A stretch of 64,000 nucleotides of DNA, taken from the NCBI RefSeq assembly GCF_963675165.1, contig NC_087390.1, positions 5,804,250 through 5,868,249 on the forward strand. Reading direction: 5' to 3'. The notes beneath the pieces are model-generated. The model was not told the DNA's origin and did not search any database. It saw only the letters and a program-made list of their open reading frames with translations. This DNA comes from Halichondria panicea. Its lineage: Eukaryota > Porifera > Demospongiae > Suberitida > Halichondriidae. This document shows positions 60,873 to 64,000 of the stretch, piece by piece. The first letter of the stretch is position 1, and the number at the start of each line of letters is the position of its first letter. The position numbers and the translations under genes were made by a program.

Positions 60873-63800
60873 TCAGGAGAGTCCTCGTCTCTTGTGGTTC
60901 TTGACAGCTGCTCCATTGTCCGATGTCCTGGGGGGATCATCTGTAGTAGCGAGGGGATTGTCATGCATGGTGGGAGGTATATAGTACAGTGTCTACCCCC
61001 TGGGCAGACCATGGCCATGCAACAGTGGCTGCAATAAAGAGGGTCCAAACACATGCTATGCAGAGTCTGGGATCATTAACCTGGCTGTATTAACTTATAG
61101 AGGGTGCCCTGCTTATAAGTTATAGTTATAACGTGGGCACGAGGGCTGAGTGCAATAATATATGCCATGCATCTCAAGGGCATAGCAACATAACACTGTC
61201 TTAGTAACACAATTAATAAATAAAACTGCACAAAATGACAGAGACAACGCTATAGACACATCTACATCTGCAGCGTATAAGATGGGCATGCATGGACCAA
61301 CGAATGGTTTATATGGCCTCACCTCACTATAAAACGGCCCCATTCCACTACTGCTGCAAAACTCCACCGTCAGTGCTCGACCAGCCCTCCTATATATATG
61401 TACGGTCTACCCTCACAACCAAGCCAAAGAAGCTCGCCTCTACACTGCTGTAAACAGCTCAAGCCCCCAGTAAAAAAAGCCGCTTCCATAGATGCTTATA
61501 GTATTATGGTGAAGCAGAATTAAAGGACTTATCTAAGCCATGCATCATGCACGAGGACTAGACTAGGAACACAGAATCTTCCACAAAATAAACCTTGGAC
61601 AATTTTAAAACCTGCATGGTTGCACTTTGATACTCGTATTTCTCATCATGCTATTTAATTATGTCAGTCTGACTATAAACCACACCTACCTGACTCCTCC
61701 CCCTCAGTATCGAGGTACTTGGCCTTATACTCGTTCATAGCGGCCTCGTAAGGTGGCCATCGATGCTCCTCCACATAAGAGAGGTTGTCTTGGTCCAATT
61801 GCAGGAATTGTTCATTTTCCTCAAAATCAGCGTAATTGCTTGATATGAAGTGGAGACACCAAGTGCTGAGCTGAGACGCATTGTGCAGCTGTGAGGAGAG
61901 CAGGATTTCTGTGTGTGTGTGGGGGGAGTGGGCGTTGGGTATGTGTGGAGTGGGTGTTGGGTGGGTGTGTATGTGGGGAGTGGGTGTTATATTTGGCTGG
62001 CAACATACTTCACCGGATATTGTACGATCGTGCTTTGATGCTTTAAACAATTATAACTGACCATCACTTAAAATTACCTGGGCACAGACTGTTACATGTA
62101 CAGTGTAGGTAGAATGATTGAATGACCTCACCTATAATGTCGACGTTTGCCTTTGCAATGGAATCTTTTGTGGCCCTCTCCACATGCTTGGAGATATACA
62201 GTTCACAGAGTGACATGAGCCGACTCATCACGTATCTGTTGAAGGGGAGGAGTCAATAAGGCATGTGATACACAAGCTCTGAAAATAACAAGGTCTTTAC
62301 TTTAATAATAATTATACTGTATAGCGGGTTATTTTCGAAGCACTAAATTTTCGCGGATTGCCCTAACTAAAATATTTTGAGGATAGTGGTTCAAATGACC
62401 ACACCCCTACAGTAAACCAATTTTTCGAGGCACTAAATTTTCGTGTTTGTGGGTCATCCTCGAAAATAACCAGCTATACGGTATTTGAGGGGTTGGATGT
62501 ACAGTATACGTGCCTATAATTATACGTGCCTATAATTATACGAGCCTATAATTATACATGCCTATAATTATGTACCGTAGACCATTATACTCAAAACCAA
62601 ACTCACGGGGCAACACTACTCCTAAACTCAGCAATTTCCTTCACCTGTTGGCCAGCTCCAATATTCCCATAGAGTCCCCCTCCTCAATGGGGGCGTGGTC
62701 AGTGTACAGGTACTCTAGGAAACTCACAAACGTGTCCAATGGAATATCAGGGATGGATATCTGAGGAGGGAGTTGATTACTTAAATTCTATTGGAATTCG
62801 AAAATAGAAATAAACGCATGGTTGCTAAGCAACTACAGTAGGGCATCTCTGTGACTCTGTGACTTGCGGGTAGAGCTAGCTTTAAGAATATAACGTACGT
62901 AGAATGGAACACGAACACAAAGTGCATGCTAACAAACAGAGTCGTCTATTTGGGAGATGCTTCTTGTGTGCTGAATTCTCTGATTCTAGGAATAATAAAT
63001 TCAATTTTTCGAAAGAAGTGAGGTAATAATTAATTTTTGTGATTAGCTATCTGTCGCTATGACAACCTACCTCGTTAGCTGCACTCTCTTGGAAGGCTCC
63101 AGACAACATGGCCGACATGACCTCACATCGTGTGGTCAGTACTAGTCGATGGGCAGGGACAACCACACCCTCCACCAGGAAACACACGTCAGAGAACAAT
63201 CCCTGTGTGTGTGTGTGTGTGGGTGTGTGTGGGTGTGTGTGGGTGTGTGTGTGGGTGTGTGTAGTGTGTGGGTGGTGTGTGTGGATGTGGCAAGTCTTTG
63301 CTTTTTAAAAACACAATATTACAGATCTCTCTAAACGCTGATATATTCGGAACTCAAAATCAGTTAATTACGATAATAAGATGTGCACAAAATTTAATAA
63401 CCAGCACAAAAATGGCAAACCTTGTTGAGAAATAGTTGCTTAGTGACACTGATATTTCGATCATTCAACCACGTTATAATTTTCTGATTCAGAAACTCCT
63501 CCCCTTTACGAACATTCTCACACATGAGCTCCAACTCGGGTAAATTCAGCAGCTGAGAAATCTTGATTGTTTCGTCGAAACCTTCGCTCTCTTTGTCTAG
63601 TTCCACCACTCCAGTGTAGAGGAACGTTAGGGCACGAGATAGCGCCAGCTCTGTCACCATGGAGGGGTCAAAGGTCATCTCTGTCACCTGTTTACCGTCC
63701 GAGTCAGGTCTATAGCAAACAAAAAATTTCATCATACACATTTTTGTGTATGATTTATCGTAAAACGCACTCAAAAACTAAGAATTGATAGACAAAGTGT

Positions 63801-63925
63801 GTATATTATTCTCTTAATTACCTGTCTTCAATGTGGAGCATTCCCTCCAGCTGCCCCAAGTTTACCGTCTCCATGGTAACCTTCTTTAGTCGTGCCTTGT
63901 CCCACCCATCACATAGACTATCAAC
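60873..63925 (-). CDS. RhoBTB: RhoBTB paralog 5 (partial; 5' exons outside the window)
   Basis: Visible minus-strand exons correspond to exons 5-11 of the other copies: 63925-63822, 63709-63421, 63202-63071, 62760-62645, 62235-62132, 61908-61690 and 60940-60873 (343 residues seen). They cover the BTB1 C-half ([14 protein letters not shown]), BTB2 ([20 protein letters not shown]), the helical linker and [10 protein letters not shown]. The last exon is altered: a deletion between two gctacta repeats removed the usual acceptor, and 'ctactacag' now serves, still in phase. A CGA-to-TGA change then stops the protein after KRRGLS, without the LFK basic end. The GTPase and proline-rich exons lie beyond 64000. 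Confidence 0.8.
60978..61125 (+). repeat. Dispersed repeat R1 in RhoBTB 5 last intron
   Basis: gtctaccccctgggcagacc, acagtggctgcaataaagag and cattaacctggctgtat match the R1 consensus. Confidence 0.65.
62314..62484. mobile_element. 171-bp foldback MITE in RhoBTB 5 intron 8
   Basis: The left end atactgtatagcgggttatt and the right end, read in reverse complement as ataccgtatagctggttatt, are inverted repeats of at least 25 bp with two mismatches. It is the clearest member of the 'tatagcgggt' family. Four short cctataattata units follow directly at about 62512-62572. Confidence 0.75.
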
Positions 63926-64000
63926 CTGGAGGAGGTGGGAGAGTGGACACAAAGCCATTGCTTAATTGGAACACTGTAATATACAGAGCACTCGGTACTT

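Overview
The window is animal nuclear DNA: AT-rich, with short GT-AG introns, (CA)n/(TG)n microsatellites and many small inverted-repeat elements. Gene content suggests a sponge, probably a marine demosponge of the Amphimedon type. The clues are compact intron-rich genes, a Death-NACHT-LRR receptor, metazoan signalling families (activin-type receptor, RhoBTB, SRCIN1/p140Cap) and local tandem gene families. The species is an inference from gene style. All exon models below were built by hand from reading frame, splice sites and phase.

Region 1 (1-21.5 kb, plus strand) is a segmental repeat. Three copies of an activin type II-like receptor Ser/Thr kinase (A partial at 1-2589, B 6583-11135, C 16202-20731) alternate with two copies of the 3' end of a DNAJC1-like gene (4755-6291 and 13276-14812). 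B and C give full 539-residue proteins. A has lost the exon holding the catalytic loop and DFG motif. A 1.09-kb element with 84-bp terminal inverted repeats lies 68 bp before the start codon of C, and unit B keeps the empty site. The shared sequence ends at about 3312, 11845 and 21519, which marks the duplication junction.

Region 2 (21.5-24.5 kb) has no gene that I recognise. It holds a (TG)n tract of about 230 bp and a dispersed repeat.

Region 3 (24.6-34.5 kb, plus strand) is one 11-exon gene for a 1212-residue SRCIN1 (p140Cap)/KIAA1217-family protein. Its third intron hosts a nested two-exon gene on the minus strand for a secreted coiled-coil protein, next to a 54-bp minisatellite.

Region 4 (35-64 kb) is a RhoBTB cluster. 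Paralog 1 is on plus (35036-40617). Paralogs 2, 3, 4 and 5 are on minus (47672-52803, 53577-58199, 58827-60596, and 60873 to beyond the edge). Between paralogs 1 and 2 sits a five-exon Death-NACHT-LRR gene (41819-47014, minus). The RhoBTB copies have kept exon phases but differ sharply in the GTPase motifs. Copies 2 and 3 keep near-canonical Rho motifs. Copy 1 has lost them. Copy 4 is a GTPase-only derivative with Q61 changed to Gly. The C-terminal basic tail is shortened in copies 3 and 5. Several families of small foldback elements and one dispersed repeat are scattered through these introns and spacers.
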